This document shows, one piece after another, positions 62,813 to 64,000 of a stretch of 64,000 nt of DNA. The stretch is from a virus. Location of the stretch: positions 1-64,000 of IMG/VR virus record IMGVR_UViG_3300034031_000001; one strand, given 5' to 3'. The translations under genes and the position numbers were made by a program. Under the pieces are notes generated by a model. It worked only from the letters and a program-made list of their open reading frames with translations, did no database searches and was not told the origin of the DNA. How positions within the stretch are numbered: position 1 is the stretch's first letter; the number at the start of each line of letters is the position of its first letter.

Positions 62813-64000
62813 ATGCCAGTTACAACAATAAAAAAGTATCAGATAGATTACACTGGTACTAACGCAATCACCAATACAGAGATAGCTGCTGCTGCTGCAA
62901 TAGCTACCACTAAGCTGGCTGATGGTGCAGAGTTCTTTAAAAGAGATGGCTCTGTCACAGCCACAGGTAACCACAACCAAGGTGGATTTAGAATTACTAA
63001 CTTAGGAGATGGTGTTGCCGCAACAGATGCTGTTACAGTACAACAACTCCAGAATGCTCAATTAGGTATTGATTATAAAGAATCAGTACGTGCAGCCACA
63101 ACTGCCAATATTGCCCTTACAGGTACACAAACTGTTGATGGTGTTGTACTGGTAGCTGGTAATAGAATATTGGTTAAAGACCAGACTACTGGTTCTGCAA
63201 ACGGTATCTATGTAGTAGCTGCTGGTGCGTGGACGAGAGCAACTGATGCTGACTCTTCTGCTGATGTTACATCAGGTATGATTACCTATGTTGAAGAAGG
63301 TACTACAAATGGTCAGAGCCAGTGGGTATTATCCAACTCTGGTGCCATAGTACTAAATACTACTGCATTAGTCTTTGTACAGTTCTCAGGAGCTGGTCAG
63401 ATTACAGCAGGTGCGGGTATGACCAAGAATGGTAACACATTAGATGTGGTAACAGCCTCAACTTCTCGTATCGTAGTAAATGCAAATGACATTGACCTTG
63501 CGACCACAGGTGTTGCTGCTTCCACTTATAGAAGTGTTACAGTGGATGTCTATGGTAGAGTAACAGCAGGTACTAACCCTACCACATTGGCAGGTTATGG
63601 TATCACTGATGCTCAAGGATTAGATGCTGACCTTACCGCTATTGCAGGTGTATCTACTACAGGTATCCTCGTGAGAACTGGTGCTGGTACTGCAACTACT
63701 CGTACATTGTCTACGGCATCTTCTGCTCGTATTACAGTAACAAATGGTGATGGTGTATCAGGTAACCCTACATTAGACCTCGCCACAACGGTAACTGCTG
63801 GTACAGCAATGAAGATTACCTATGACGTGTATGGTCGGGTAACTGCTGGTGCAACTGCATCATTAAGTGACTTATCTAACGTAGTACTTACTACTCCTAC
63901 TAACGGGCAACTGTTACAGTACAATGGTACTAACTGGGTAAATGCCTCCCTTAATACAGTTGTATCCTCTGCATACGTAACAAGAGAAACACCTTCAGGT
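62813..64000 (+). CDS. Tail fibre protein (3' end outside the window)
   Basis: Open from ATG 62813 to the window edge, 396 codons visible. The N-terminal part contains GGFRITNLGDGVAATDAVT and QTVDGVVLVAGNRILVKDQT then GIYVVAAGAWTRATDAD, a module shared by many phage fibre proteins. Later parts carry GRVTAGT repeats (two copies, about residues 250 and 345) and YGITDAQGLDADLTAIAG. The full length and receptor-binding tip are not visible. Confidence 0.8.
   Translation, partial: MPVTTIKKYQIDYTGTNAITNTEIAAAAAIATTKLADGAEFFKRDGSVTATGNHNQGGFRITNLGDGVAATDAVTVQQLQNAQLGIDYKESVRAATTANIALTGTQTVDGVVLVAGNRILVKDQTTGSANGIYVVAAGAWTRATDADSSADVTSGMITYVEEGTTNGQSQWVLSNSGAIVLNTTALVFVQFSGAGQITAGAGMTKNGNTLDVVTASTSRIVVNANDIDLATTGVAASTYRSVTVDVYGRVTAGTNPTTLAGYGITDAQGLDADLTAIAGVSTTGILVRTGAGTATTRTLSTASSARITVTNGDGVSGNPTLDLATTVTAGTAMKITYDVYGRVTAGATASLSDLSNVVLTTPTNGQLLQYNGTNWVNASLNTVVSSAYVTRETPSG

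Noticed and set aside
1-64000. Reassigned stop codon (TAG or TGA), as in some crAss-like phages
   Set aside because: Long frames are intact under the standard code and genes end in all three stops at sensible places.
1-64000. CRISPR array, insertion sequence, integrase or diversity-generating retroelement
   Set aside because: No evenly spaced direct repeats, transposase, recombinase or reverse transcriptase sequence was seen.

Overview
This window looks like part of the genome of a crAss-like phage (Crassvirales) infecting a Bacteroidota host. The main evidence is the gene order on the + strand: IHF-like protein, TerL, portal, scaffold-like protein, HK97-type capsid protein, connector proteins, collar-type fibres, a very large muzzle-like tail protein, giant cargo proteins, and a 4000-residue protein carrying the phage RNA polymerase signature GSDYDVDKLY. 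The host is suggested by A/C-rich gene leaders that nearly always lack a Shine-Dalgarno sequence, and by Bacteroidota-type promoters. Three of these have a TTTG box exactly 19 nt upstream of a TAnnTTTG-like box. The standard genetic code fits: TAA, TAG and TGA all act as ordinary stops. No tRNA, integrase, CRISPR array or insertion sequence was found.

Layout. Bases 1-5873 are on the - strand. They hold small accessory genes, many with an N-terminal membrane segment or lipobox, interrupted by two non-coding stretches. One (3464-3656) contains a well-formed structured RNA. The other (3963-4758) is dense in inverted repeats and carries two copies of a repeated 14-mer. A divergent control region (5874-6140) separates this block from an unbroken rightward block. 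From 6141 to 12409 the rightward block has about eighteen tightly packed small genes (a winged-helix-like protein, an IHF-like protein, a zinc-ribbon protein, a DUF4031-like protein, a candidate cyclic-nucleotide sponge of the Acb2/Tad1 type). From 12457 to 20657 come TerL, portal, a zincin-like protein, a scaffold-like protein and the major capsid protein. From 20736 to 27177 are head-tail structural proteins and two fibre-type proteins. From 27211 to 28964 two terminator-bounded units resemble morons, one of them a calcineurin-like phosphoesterase. From 29043 to 37744 are connector proteins and the muzzle-like protein. From 38227 to 62127 are the virion cargo proteins: two with lysozyme/transglycosylase-like regions, the RNA polymerase giant, a frame-disrupted continuation of its terminal zincin domain, and a 1424-residue protein with a polynucleotide-kinase-like domain. 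After 62255 a tail-fibre cluster begins and runs off the window.

How the parts fit. TerL, portal, scaffold and capsid protein build and fill the head. The connector proteins and muzzle form the short tail. Cargo proteins, including the RNA polymerase, are expected by analogy with characterised crAss-like phages to be packaged in the virion and injected, where the polymerase would transcribe early genes. The host-type promoters seen in front of virion genes agree with late transcription by host RNA polymerase. Two GIY-YIG endonuclease genes are wedged between virion genes, each overlapping its neighbours, which suggests homing-type invasion of conserved late genes. The most unusual items are the structured RNA at 3499-3637, the hairpin-rich region with the repeated TTAATGCGATGTAT motif, a shared CACCCC leader in front of small membrane-protein genes, the 4000-residue fusion with a broken end, and the candidate Acb2-type gene.
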